Positions 1 to 5,690 of a DNA stretch of 7,945 nt are shown here, piece after piece. Within the stretch, counting starts at the first letter, position 1. Every line of letters starts with the position of its first letter. This stretch comes from CAYXGE01 sp964464435 (GTDB taxonomy: Bacteria; Pseudomonadota; Gammaproteobacteria; Burkholderiales; Methylophilaceae). The notes beneath the pieces were generated by a model. It was not told the origin of the DNA and did not search any database. It saw only the letters and a program-made list of their open reading frames with translations. A program made the position numbers and the translations under genes. The DNA lies in contig CAYXGE010000083.1 in assembly GCA_964464435.1 (NCBI GenBank), positions 1 to 7,945 of the forward strand. The letters are read 5' to 3'.

Positions 1-161
1 AAATCAAAACTGTTTTGCTCAACGCGTGTTGCAGTGACTACAACAGGCGCGCTCATATTAACTTTTGTATTATCTTCTTCAGCCATCGCATATTGGCTGC
101 CAGAAATTGCAGTCAGCACGGCGGCCAATATGAGTTTTGTTTTAAATGGTTGATGTAACAT
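1..161 (-). CDS. TonB-dependent outer-membrane receptor, N-terminal fragment (runs off left edge)
   Basis: Only the first 53 codons are present, on the minus strand from the ATG at 161 to the window edge. The translation starts MLHQPFKTKLILAAV, a basic N-region and hydrophobic core, and reaches an AMA|EED signal-peptidase I site after residue 27. The mature start is acidic and is followed by APVVVTATRVEQNSFD (residues 38-53). This VVVTATR segment is typical of the TonB-box/plug entry of TonB-dependent receptors, which import iron-siderophores, cobalamin or other scarce nutrients across the outer membrane using TonB-ExbBD energy. An AAGGA ribosome-binding site (167-171) lies 5 nt before the ATG, supporting this start. 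The substrate cannot be told because the plug and barrel are outside the window. Confidence in the family is good despite the short fragment, because signal peptide and TonB-box-like motif occur at the expected spacing. Confidence 0.82.
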   Translation of the reverse strand, partial: MLHQPFKTKLILAAVLTAISGSQYAMAEEDNTKVNMSAPVVVTATRVEQNSFD

Positions 162-200
162 ATGAATCCTTAATTCTAACGTGGGTATTTTAGATGCGAA

Positions 201-227
201 ATTATACTGGTGAGGTTGCTAAAACAA
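201..227 (-). promoter_or_regulatory. Putative sigma70-type promoter of the TonB receptor gene
   Basis: On the minus strand a perfect TATAAT lies at 206-201. A TTGTTT -35-like hexamer lies at 227-222, with a short 15-bp spacer. The predicted start near 194 would leave a leader of about 33 nt before the ATG at 161. The -10 match is strong but the -35 and spacing are suboptimal, as expected for an activated or regulated promoter. Prediction only. Confidence 0.45.
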
Positions 228-232
228 CCTCA
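211..232. repeat. 8-bp inverted repeat overlapping the TonB receptor promoter
   Basis: TGAGGTTG (211-218) and CAACCTCA (225-232) are perfect reverse complements around a 6-nt loop, CTAAAA. The dyad lies between the end of coaBC and the receptor gene and covers the -35 and most of the spacer of the predicted receptor promoter, ending 4 bp before its -10. It could be an operator, or an RNA hairpin that slows or ends transcription from coaBC. No T-run follows it on the minus strand, so it is not a standard intrinsic terminator. I favour an operator, but cannot identify the regulator. Confidence 0.5.
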
Positions 233-265
233 TGATTTTCATTAAAACACTGAAAAGGGGTGGGG

Positions 266-1462
266 TTATAGCATTTTTGCAACATGCGCTAGTAGCAATC
301 TTGCAGCTTCAATTTTGCTAGCGCGGGGCAGAGGATGTGAGCCTTTATTATCAAGCAGGGTGATTTGATTATCATCGTTACCCATTGCTGAAGTTACTAA
401 GTTAGCCGCAATAAGCGGGATTTTTTTACGTTGACGTTTTTGTTCAGCATACTCAAGTAAATGTTCACTCTCGGCGGCAAAACCCACACAAAATGGTGCA
501 TTGGGTAGGCTTGCAACATCAGCAAGAATGTCTTTATTAGGCTTGAGTTGCAAAGTTAGTGGTTGATTACTTTTTTTGATTTTTTGTGTGCTTTGCGTTT
601 CTGGTGAGTAATCTGCAACTGCTGCAACGGCGACAAATATATCTTGATTGCTAATATGCTGCATTACGCTTAGGTACATGGCTTCTGCACTAGTTGCACT
701 TATTACATTAACGCCTAAAGGCGCGTTGAGCGCGCTTTGTCCGCTAATCAGTGTGACATCCGCCCCCATTTCGTGCGCGGCCTGCGCAATTGCATATCCC
801 ATTTTGCCTGAGCTTAAATTGGTGATAGCGCGCACGGGGTCTATCATTTCAAGGGTTGCACCAGCTGTGACGAGTATTTTTTTACCCTTGAGCAACTTGG
901 GTTGAAAGTGTGCATTGACCAATTGGGCTAAATTTTCAGCTTCTAACATGCGCCCAAGCCCCACCTCTCCGCACGCTTGCTCCCCGCTATCTGGACCCAA
1001 TAGGGTAATGCCATCTTGCATTAAAGTGGCGATATTGCGTTGTGTTGCAGGGTTTTCCCACATTTGTTTGTTCATGGCAGGAGCAATGAGTAAAGGGCAG
1101 CCATTTGTGCCATTTTCGCGCGCTAAACATAAAGTAGAAAGCAAATCATCAGCACGACCATGCGCAAGTTTAGCTATAAAATCTGCGCTGGCTGGGGCAA
1201 CCAAGATGGCATCTGCTTGGCGAGAAAGCTCAATATGTGGCATACCATTGGCTATACTGCTATCCCACATGCTGGTATAAACGGGCTTGCCCGAGAGGGC
1301 TTGCATGGTTACAGGCGTGATAAATTGCTTGGCGGCTTCTGTCATCACCACTTGCACGCTCATGTTTTGTTTGACCAGCAGGCGAACCAACTCAGCGGCT
1401 TTATAAGCCGCAATTCCGCCAGTGATACCTAGCACAATATGTTTGCTTGAATCTGTAGTCAT
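266..1462 (-). CDS. coaBC: Bifunctional phosphopantothenoylcysteine decarboxylase / phosphopantothenate-cysteine ligase
   Basis: This cytoplasmic enzyme carries out two steps of coenzyme A synthesis. The CoaB half joins 4'-phosphopantothenate to cysteine using CTP, and the FMN-dependent CoaC half decarboxylates the product to 4'-phosphopantetheine. At 398 aa the length is normal. The N-terminal flavoprotein domain (about 8-185) has the GITGGIAAYK flavin-binding start, the catalytic His at 76 (PHIELS), the PASADF segment (90-95), the PAMNKQMW motif (128-135) and the active-site Cys164 (EQACGEVGLGRM). The C-terminal ligase domain (about 192-398) has VTAGATLEMIDPVR (198-211), ITNLSSGKMG with Asn215 and a KIKK segment (294-297). 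An AAAGAG site shortly before the ATG supports this start. It is divergent from the zincin-radC pair. In E. coli dut follows this gene; here a TonB receptor does. No defect seen. Confidence 0.97.
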   Translation of the reverse strand: MTTDSSKHIVLGITGGIAAYKAAELVRLLVKQNMSVQVVMTEAAKQFITPVTMQALSGKPVYTSMWDSSIANGMPHIELSRQADAILVAPASADFIAKLAHGRADDLLSTLCLARENGTNGCPLLIAPAMNKQMWENPATQRNIATLMQDGITLLGPDSGEQACGEVGLGRMLEAENLAQLVNAHFQPKLLKGKKILVTAGATLEMIDPVRAITNLSSGKMGYAIAQAAHEMGADVTLISGQSALNAPLGVNVISATSAEAMYLSVMQHISNQDIFVAVAAVADYSPETQSTQKIKKSNQPLTLQLKPNKDILADVASLPNAPFCVGFAAESEHLLEYAEQKRQRKKIPLIAANLVTSAMGNDDNQITLLDNKGSHPLPRASKIEAARLLLAHVAKML

Positions 1463-1471
1463 TTCAACTCT

Positions 1472-1500
1472 TTAACGCACAATGCTGGCAATTTTATAAC
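1472..1500 (+). promoter_or_regulatory. Putative promoter for the zincin-radC transcription unit
   Basis: TTAACG (1472-1477) and TATAAC (1495-1500) are separated by 17 bp, matching sigma70 consensus at 4/6 and 5/6 positions. Transcription from about 1507 would give a leader near 75 nt before the ATG at 1583. The same AT-rich block reads TATAAA on the minus strand (1498-1493), so a coaBC promoter may overlap it, but I see no good -35 for that direction. Prediction from sequence only. Confidence 0.4.
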
Positions 1501-1582
1501 AAAGTCCATTAAAAACGTGGTTTTATCTACAAAATGCTTAAAAGCTTGGGTAAGATGTTGCAAAAATCTAAGAGATTACACT

Positions 1583-2344
1583 ATGTGGAAAAAAATTCGT
1601 GTGGCGATTTTGCTGTTTATTTTGGCAACCGTAGCACATCGTACTTGGCTAGAAGGGCATGATGTTAAATGGAAAGACAGCCTGTATGTGGCTGTTTATC
1701 CTGTGAATGCGGATGGCGATAATAGTACCAGTGCATATATTAAAACACTTAATGAATCTCAATTTGAAGATGTAGAGAGTTATTTTGCAGAAGAAGCAGA
1801 GCGCTACGGCTTGCCAATCAACAAACCTTTTAAGCTGCGTTTAGGCCAAGAAGTTAAAACCTTACCTCCAAAGCCACCAACGACTGGTGGCATATTAAAC
1901 GTGGTGTTGTGGAGTTTGAAATTTAGGATTTGGGCGTGGAATAATAGCCCTAAAGTCTCTGTGCCACCTGCCATAAAGTTATATTTGCTGTTATATAACC
2001 CCAAACAAAATGCTGTGCTTTCTCACTCTACCGCACTTAGTAAAGGGCGCGTTGGTATAGTCAATTTATTTGGGGATAAAAGTTATAACAAGCAAAACAA
2101 TGTCATTCTTGCGCATGAGTTACTGCATACCGTAGGCGCAAGCGATAAATATGATTTAGCCAGCACATTACCCGCTTATCCTGAGGGTTATGCAGAGCCA
2201 GACAAAACGCCGCTTTACCCGCAAGACTTTGCAGAACTGATGGGTGGGCGTATTCCTATTTCTGAAGCCAAAGCTGAAATACCTAAAAGCTTGGCATTTA
2301 CCCTGGTTGGTGAATTATCAGCCCATGAAATAGGCTGGAAATAA
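1583..2344 (+). CDS. Uncharacterised membrane-anchored or secreted zincin-type metallopeptidase (HExxHxxGxxD)
   Basis: A 253-aa protein that I do not recognise as a named gene; similar hypothetical proteins occur in proteobacteria. It begins MWKKIRVAILLFILA: a basic start and a hydrophobic stretch (about 6-18), so it is a signal anchor or an uncleaved signal peptide placing the rest in the periplasm. Residues 177-191 read AHELLHTVGASDKYD. This holds the zinc-peptidase motif HExxH (His178, Glu179, His182) with Gly185 and Asp188, matching the HExxHxxGxxD arrangement known from snapalysin-type metzincins. The following GYAEP and ELMGGRIP (Met220) could supply a Met-turn; this is inference. The central part (about 80-165) has no motif I know. 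The ATG at 1583 is chosen because AAGAGA lies about 7 nt upstream and a signal-anchor follows directly; an in-frame GTG at 1517 would bury the anchor. radC follows within 15 nt. Peptidase activity and substrate are unproven. Confidence 0.75.
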   Translation: MWKKIRVAILLFILATVAHRTWLEGHDVKWKDSLYVAVYPVNADGDNSTSAYIKTLNESQFEDVESYFAEEAERYGLPINKPFKLRLGQEVKTLPPKPPTTGGILNVVLWSLKFRIWAWNNSPKVSVPPAIKLYLLLYNPKQNAVLSHSTALSKGRVGIVNLFGDKSYNKQNNVILAHELLHTVGASDKYDLASTLPAYPEGYAEPDKTPLYPQDFAELMGGRIPISEAKAEIPKSLAFTLVGELSAHEIGWK

Positions 2345-2347
2345 TAA

Positions 2348-2353
2348 AAGGGA
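2348..2353 (+). promoter_or_regulatory. Ribosome-binding site deciding the radC start
   Basis: AAGGGA lies 5 nt before the ATG at 2359 but only 2 nt before the tandem ATG at 2356. Usual spacing therefore favours the second ATG, which removes one duplicate Met. Confidence 0.5.
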
Positions 2354-2358
2354 AAATG

Positions 2359-3033
2359 ATGGCAATTACCGACTGGCCAGAAGACGAACGACCACGTGAA
2401 AAGTTATTGCAGCTCGGGGCAAGCTCACTCTCAGACGCTGAACTATTAGCCATTTTTTTGCGCGTTGGCGTAAAAGGCAAAAGTGCGGTTGATTTATCGC
2501 GTGATTTACTCAATACGTTTGGAAATTTGAACGGTATTTTCTCTGCAAGTCTTGCGCAAATCACGCAAATTCATGGCATGGGCGAGAGCAAATATGTACA
2601 ACTGCAAGCCATATTTGAAATGAGTAGACGTGCCTTAGCAGAGGAAATGCAAACAACAGATGTTCTCAGCTCACCAGAAAAAGTAAGTGATTACTTAACG
2701 TTAAAGATAGGCCAGCTGAGCCGTGAAGTATTTATGGTACTTTTTTTAGATGCGCAAAATAGGGTCATTACGCAAGAAATTTTGTTTGAAGGCACGCTCA
2801 CACAAACCAGTGTTTATCCGCGTGAGGTGGTTAAACGCGCTTTGCATCATAATGCGGCTTCTGTCATTTTGGCGCATAACCATCCTTCAGGGGTGGCAGA
2901 GCCAAGCCGCGCGGATGAAATGATTACGCAAGAGCTTAAAAAAGCACTAGCACTGGTTGATGTACGGGTGTTGGATCATTTTATTGTAGCAGGTAATGTG
3001 ACCTTGTCTTTTGCTGCAAGAGGATTGATGTAA
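2359..3033 (+). CDS. radC: RadC family JAMM/MPN+ domain protein
   Basis: A 224-aa protein of normal length for RadC (UPF0758). The N-terminal part (about 11-90) contains PREKLL, LSDAELLAIFLRVG and a helix-hairpin-helix-like IHGMGESK segment (71-78), which in this family resembles DNA-binding modules. The C-terminal JAMM domain (about 105-224) has the conserved Glu144 (LFEGT) and HNHPSG-x3-PSRAD with His173, His175 and Asp186, the zinc ligands of MPN+ metalloproteins; the site is intact. RadC was once linked to DNA repair after radiation damage, but that assignment came from a misattributed mutation and its real function remains unclear. Two ATGs stand in tandem at 2356 and 2359; the second fits the ribosome-binding site better. 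It follows the zincin gene by about 14 nt and converges on the ABC exporter, 32 nt away, with no visible terminator between them. Confidence 0.95.
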   Translation: MAITDWPEDERPREKLLQLGASSLSDAELLAIFLRVGVKGKSAVDLSRDLLNTFGNLNGIFSASLAQITQIHGMGESKYVQLQAIFEMSRRALAEEMQTTDVLSSPEKVSDYLTLKIGQLSREVFMVLFLDAQNRVITQEILFEGTLTQTSVYPREVVKRALHHNAASVILAHNHPSGVAEPSRADEMITQELKKALALVDVRVLDHFIVAGNVTLSFAARGLM

Positions 3034-3065
3034 CCCACCTATTGAATGGCGTTATCGTCGGCACT

Positions 3066-4724
3066 TTATCGCAGTTGCAAACTGGCTAGTCTTGCGTACA
3101 AGCCGCCTTGCTCACGCAGTTGCGCAGGTGTGCCAATTTCTACAATTTTACCTTGCTCCATTACCACAATCCTATCTGCTTTTTGTACAGTGCTTAAGCG
3201 GTGCGCTATCATCAAAGTAGTGCGCCCTTGCATGGCCGCATAAAGTCCTTCTTGTACTAGCAATTCAGATTCTGCATCGAGCGCGCTGGTAGCTTCATCG
3301 AGCAACAAAATAGGGGCGTTTTTTAAAATGGCGCGGGCAATCGCAATGCGCTGACGTTGCCCGCCCGATAGCCGTGTGCCACGCTCACCCAGAAAGGTTT
3401 GATATTGGTCAGGTAGTTGTTGTACAAACTCATCTACTTGTGCGGCTTTGGCTGCGGCAATNNNNNNNNNNNNNNNNNNNNNNNNNNNNNNNNNNNNNNN
3501 NNNNNNNNNNNNNNNNNNNNNNNNNNNNNNNNNNNNNNNNNNNNNNNNNNNNNNNNNNNNNGCAATGGTTTCACCGGATTGAATATGCAGGGTTAAATTG
3601 TTTAAAGCCAGTGTTTGAGGCCTTGCAGGGTAATGAAAGTTGACTTGCTTAAACGCAATGCTCGCTTGTAATGCGTTGGCAATAGTTTGCGCGTTAATCG
3701 GTTCTTGTATGGCAGATTCTGTATGTAACAGCGACATTAAACGCTCGGTAGCGCCAGCGGCGCGCATAATATCGCCCCAAACTTCTGCCATAGTACCCAC
3801 CGCGCCAGCCACCATCATGGCATACAACACAAATGAGGCAAGCTCACCGCCTGTCATGGTGCCTGCATTGACTTGCCTTGCACCAATCCATAGTACAAAA
3901 ATAATGGTGCCCAACACCGCTGAAACCATCATTAAAGTCATTAACGCTCGTACTTTAATGCGTTTTTTTGCGGTGTTAAAACTAATATTGGTGCTTTGCG
4001 TAAAGCGTGAAATTTCATTCTGTTCTTGCGTATAAGACTGCACCGTAGGCATCGCATTTAAAATTTCGCCTGCCAAAGCAGAGCTGTCTGCAATGCGGTC
4101 TTGCGATTCACGCGAAAGCTTTTTTACGGCGCGCCCAATTAAAATAATCGGCAAAATTAGCAAACACATCAGCCCAATATTGAGTAAAAATAAATACACA
4201 TTGGTCACAGCCAGCATGACCATACCGCCAATAAATTGAAATAAGCTTCTGAGCCCCATTGAAATTGAGCTGCCCACCACCGTTTGAATTAAAGTGGTAT
4301 CGCCAGTTAAGCGTGAAAGTACCTCGCCTGTTTGTGTGGTTTCAAAAAACTGTGGCGATTGTTTCATCACTTTTGCATATACCGCGCTACGCAAATCAGC
4401 CGTTGCGCGCTCGCCTATCCACGATACGGTGTAATAGCGTGACGCAATCATTAGCGCCCAAAACACAGCTAGTAAAAACATCAGTAAAAAATGACCGTTT
4501 AAACTCAGTGCGCCAATCAAGCCCGTGTGTTTTTCTGAGCTACTGGTTTGGCTTATGAAGCCAAAATCAATTAAGTCACGAAAAGCCAAAGGTACAATAA
4601 GCAAAGTAGCAGAGCCAAGGCATAGCAACACAAACGCCAGCCACACGCGTGCACGATAAGGGCGTAAAAATGGCCAAATATTGGCAAGAGGCTTAATTTT
4701 TTTACTGGCTGAGTTTTGTTGCAT
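3066..4724 (-). CDS. ABCB/MsbA-type ABC exporter, fused permease-ATPase (interrupted by assembly gap)
   Basis: A half-transporter with permease and ATPase fused; it would work as a homodimer in the inner membrane, exporting lipids, drugs or peptides. The substrate cannot be told. Residue numbers count from an in-frame GTG at 4733. Six membrane segments lie at about 30-51, 82-104, 162-181, 182-200, 262-283 and 297-318. The ATPase domain starts near 358 with an A-loop Tyr368 (NFHYPARP). Beyond the gap are the LSGGQ signature (455-459), Walker B ILLLDE (475-480), D-loop SALD and H-loop His511 (MIAHRLS). Walker A and the Q-loop fall within the 100 N bases, so their integrity is unseen. Both flanks are in the same frame. 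Visible length is about 552 aa; the true protein is probably near 595. The ATG at 4724 and the GTG at 4733 are both possible starts, neither with a strong ribosome-binding site. It resembles the MsbA-related proteobacterial subgroup rather than proven MsbA. Confidence 0.9.
   Translation of the reverse strand: MQQNSASKKIKPLANIWPFLRPYRARVWLAFVLLCLGSATLLIVPLAFRDLIDFGFISQTSSSEKHTGLIGALSLNGHFLLMFLLAVFWALMIASRYYTVSWIGERATADLRSAVYAKVMKQSPQFFETTQTGEVLSRLTGDTTLIQTVVGSSISMGLRSLFQFIGGMVMLAVTNVYLFLLNIGLMCLLILPIILIGRAVKKLSRESQDRIADSSALAGEILNAMPTVQSYTQEQNEISRFTQSTNISFNTAKKRIKVRALMTLMMVSAVLGTIIFVLWIGARQVNAGTMTGGELASFVLYAMMVAGAVGTMAEVWGDIMRAAGATERLMSLLHTESAIQEPINAQTIANALQASIAFKQVNFHYPARPQTLALNNLTLHIQSGETIXXXXXXXXXXXXXXXXXXXXXXXXXXXXXXXXXXIAAAKAAQVDEFVQQLPDQYQTFLGERGTRLSGGQRQRIAIARAILKNAPILLLDEATSALDAESELLVQEGLYAAMQGRTTLMIAHRLSTVQKADRIVVMEQGKIVEIGTPAQLREQGGLYARLASLQLR
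3462..3561. other. Assembly gap of exactly 100 N
   Basis: A run of exactly 100 N interrupts the ABC exporter between SGETI and IAAAKAAQVDEF. The round number suggests a scaffold placeholder rather than a measured length. In related exporters about 75-80 residues separate these two points, against the 34 allowed here, so roughly 230 nt are probably missing, and downstream coordinates are then shifted by about 130 nt relative to the true chromosome. Confidence 0.95.
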
Positions 4725-4857
4725 GAGCTTCACGCTACTTCGTGTTAAATGGTTAATGAGGTCTCAAGGTATATTGACTGTATATGAACTAGCCCAATAA
4801 AGGGTAGGTATTTGCGAGCATTTCAAATATATTTAGCGCGCACTTTTTACTTTGACG

Positions 4858-5577
4858 TTACTTTGCTTTGCTTAGGCCGCAACTATGAGCGGTTTGCAAA
4901 TCATATTCCACAAAACTAGCTAGCGCGCCAGTGGCCTTGGAGTAGGGTTGTTGCTGAATAAAGTCTATTAATTCCATTTGTCTTGGGCTAATGTTTTTTT
5001 CAAACGCACTCACACGGCACGTACAGGCGTTTTCTAGATTGTCAGCGCGATACTGTTTGACGCATTGTGTCATCAGGGCTTGTTTTTGCTCATGAGCCCA
5101 AGCAACCGTATTGCTTTGATTAGGTTTGTATTCAGAGCGAAGTTGCGCCAACAGTTGATACATGTATTCTATGTTGCTATGCAGTTGTTTAAGCGTTGCG
5201 TTGTTTTCTGTAAGCTGACCTTGTGCATTTAACTCAACTAACACACTATTTTGTGATGCTTCTGGTAACGCATACCCTTGTGCCGCTAATAAAATACGTT
5301 TGGATGGGTTCGCATCTAAGTGCTGTTTAGCTTCATTGATATCTTGTTCAGGAAGCGCTAGTTGCATGGCTATAACGCATGGGCTGGCAGGTGATGCCTG
5401 CAGTTGCAATAGAATCGCTTTATCTTCCCAAGCATGTTTAAAGGTTGGTGCATTTTCCAGTAGTACCTTCGTTTCATGTGCTTGAAATTGTGGTATCAAA
5501 CTTGCTGTATCACACGCAATTGCCTGTTGAGCAAGAAGCAAGCAAGTTAAGATTATTGATGTGTGTGGGATTTTCAT
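4858..5577 (-). CDS. Secreted six-cysteine protein of unknown function
   Basis: I do not recognise this gene. From the ATG at 5577 it encodes 239 aa. MKIPHTSIILTCLLLAQQAI forms a signal peptide, with cleavage likely at AIA|CDT (after residue 21). Because Cys22 would then be the first mature residue, a lipoprotein is possible, though AIAC is a poor lipobox. The mature protein has six cysteines: 22, 67, 172, 185, 187 and 233. The even number and export suggest disulfide bonds. The C-terminal third holds the most distinctive stretch, NACTCRVSAFEKNISPRQME (182-201), a Cys-x-Cys followed by an amphipathic SPRQMELIDFI region. The rest is Gln/Ala-rich and probably helical, with no membrane segment. 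The frame opens further upstream to 5658, but that start would put 27 residues before the signal peptide and would run through the 5616-5660 inverted repeat, so I reject it. It is divergent from cstA and lies upstream of the ABC exporter on the same strand, with a gap of about 130 nt. Confidence 0.72.
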   Translation of the reverse strand: MKIPHTSIILTCLLLAQQAIACDTASLIPQFQAHETKVLLENAPTFKHAWEDKAILLQLQASPASPCVIAMQLALPEQDINEAKQHLDANPSKRILLAAQGYALPEASQNSVLVELNAQGQLTENNATLKQLHSNIEYMYQLLAQLRSEYKPNQSNTVAWAHEQKQALMTQCVKQYRADNLENACTCRVSAFEKNISPRQMELIDFIQQQPYSKATGALASFVEYDLQTAHSCGLSKAK

Positions 5578-5615
5578 AGTAGTTGAGAAATAATTAAGAG
5601 TATGTTTATGAAAAG

Positions 5616-5660
5616 TAATGATGCAATAAGTTCTATTTTGTTTAGAATGTTGCATCATTA
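5616..5660. repeat. 11-bp perfect inverted repeat in the cstA divergent control region
   Basis: TAATGATGCAA (5616-5626) and TTGCATCATTA (5650-5660) are exact reverse complements separated by 23 nt. The arm centres are 34 bp apart, about three helical turns. The repeat sits in the 113-bp region between the secreted-protein gene and cstA, 30 bp before the cstA ATG. A possible cstA promoter, TTGTTT (5638-5643) and TATTAA (5663-5668) with a loose 19-bp spacer, would have the right arm inside its spacer. A paired operator for a dimeric regulator acting on both genes is the simplest reading; an RNA hairpin is an alternative. Regulator unknown. Confidence 0.55.
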
Positions 5661-5690
5661 AATATTAAGTTAAACATTGAGTTAAATCAG

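Noticed and set aside
211..232. Dyad as the intrinsic terminator of coaBC
   Set aside because: No run of T follows on the transcribed strand; a TATAAT-containing segment follows instead.
648..1432. Open frames on the plus strand opposite coaBC
   Set aside because: They are antisense to a complete well-conserved gene, overlap one another and show no domain or ribosome-binding site.
1517..1582. GTG start at 1517 extending the zincin by 22 residues
   Set aside because: No ribosome-binding site at suitable spacing, the extension would precede the signal anchor, and the ATG at 1583 has AAGAGA upstream.
3034..3065. Bidirectional terminator between the convergent radC and ABC exporter genes
   Set aside because: The 32-nt gap has no stem-loop or T-run that I can see.
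3066..4724. ABC exporter as a pseudogene
   Set aside because: The apparent break is N bases only; both flanks are in one frame and carry intact motifs.
4734..4857. Promoter, terminator or small gene between the secreted-protein gene and the ABC exporter
   Set aside because: There are AT-rich stretches, a GTATAT direct repeat (4770-4775, 4780-4785) and a short AAATATATTT palindrome (4825-4834), but no hexamer pair or hairpin good enough to call.
5578..5658. ATG at 5658 extending the secreted protein by 27 residues
   Set aside because: It would bury the signal peptide, lacks a ribosome-binding site and would put the 11-bp inverted repeat arms partly inside the coding region.
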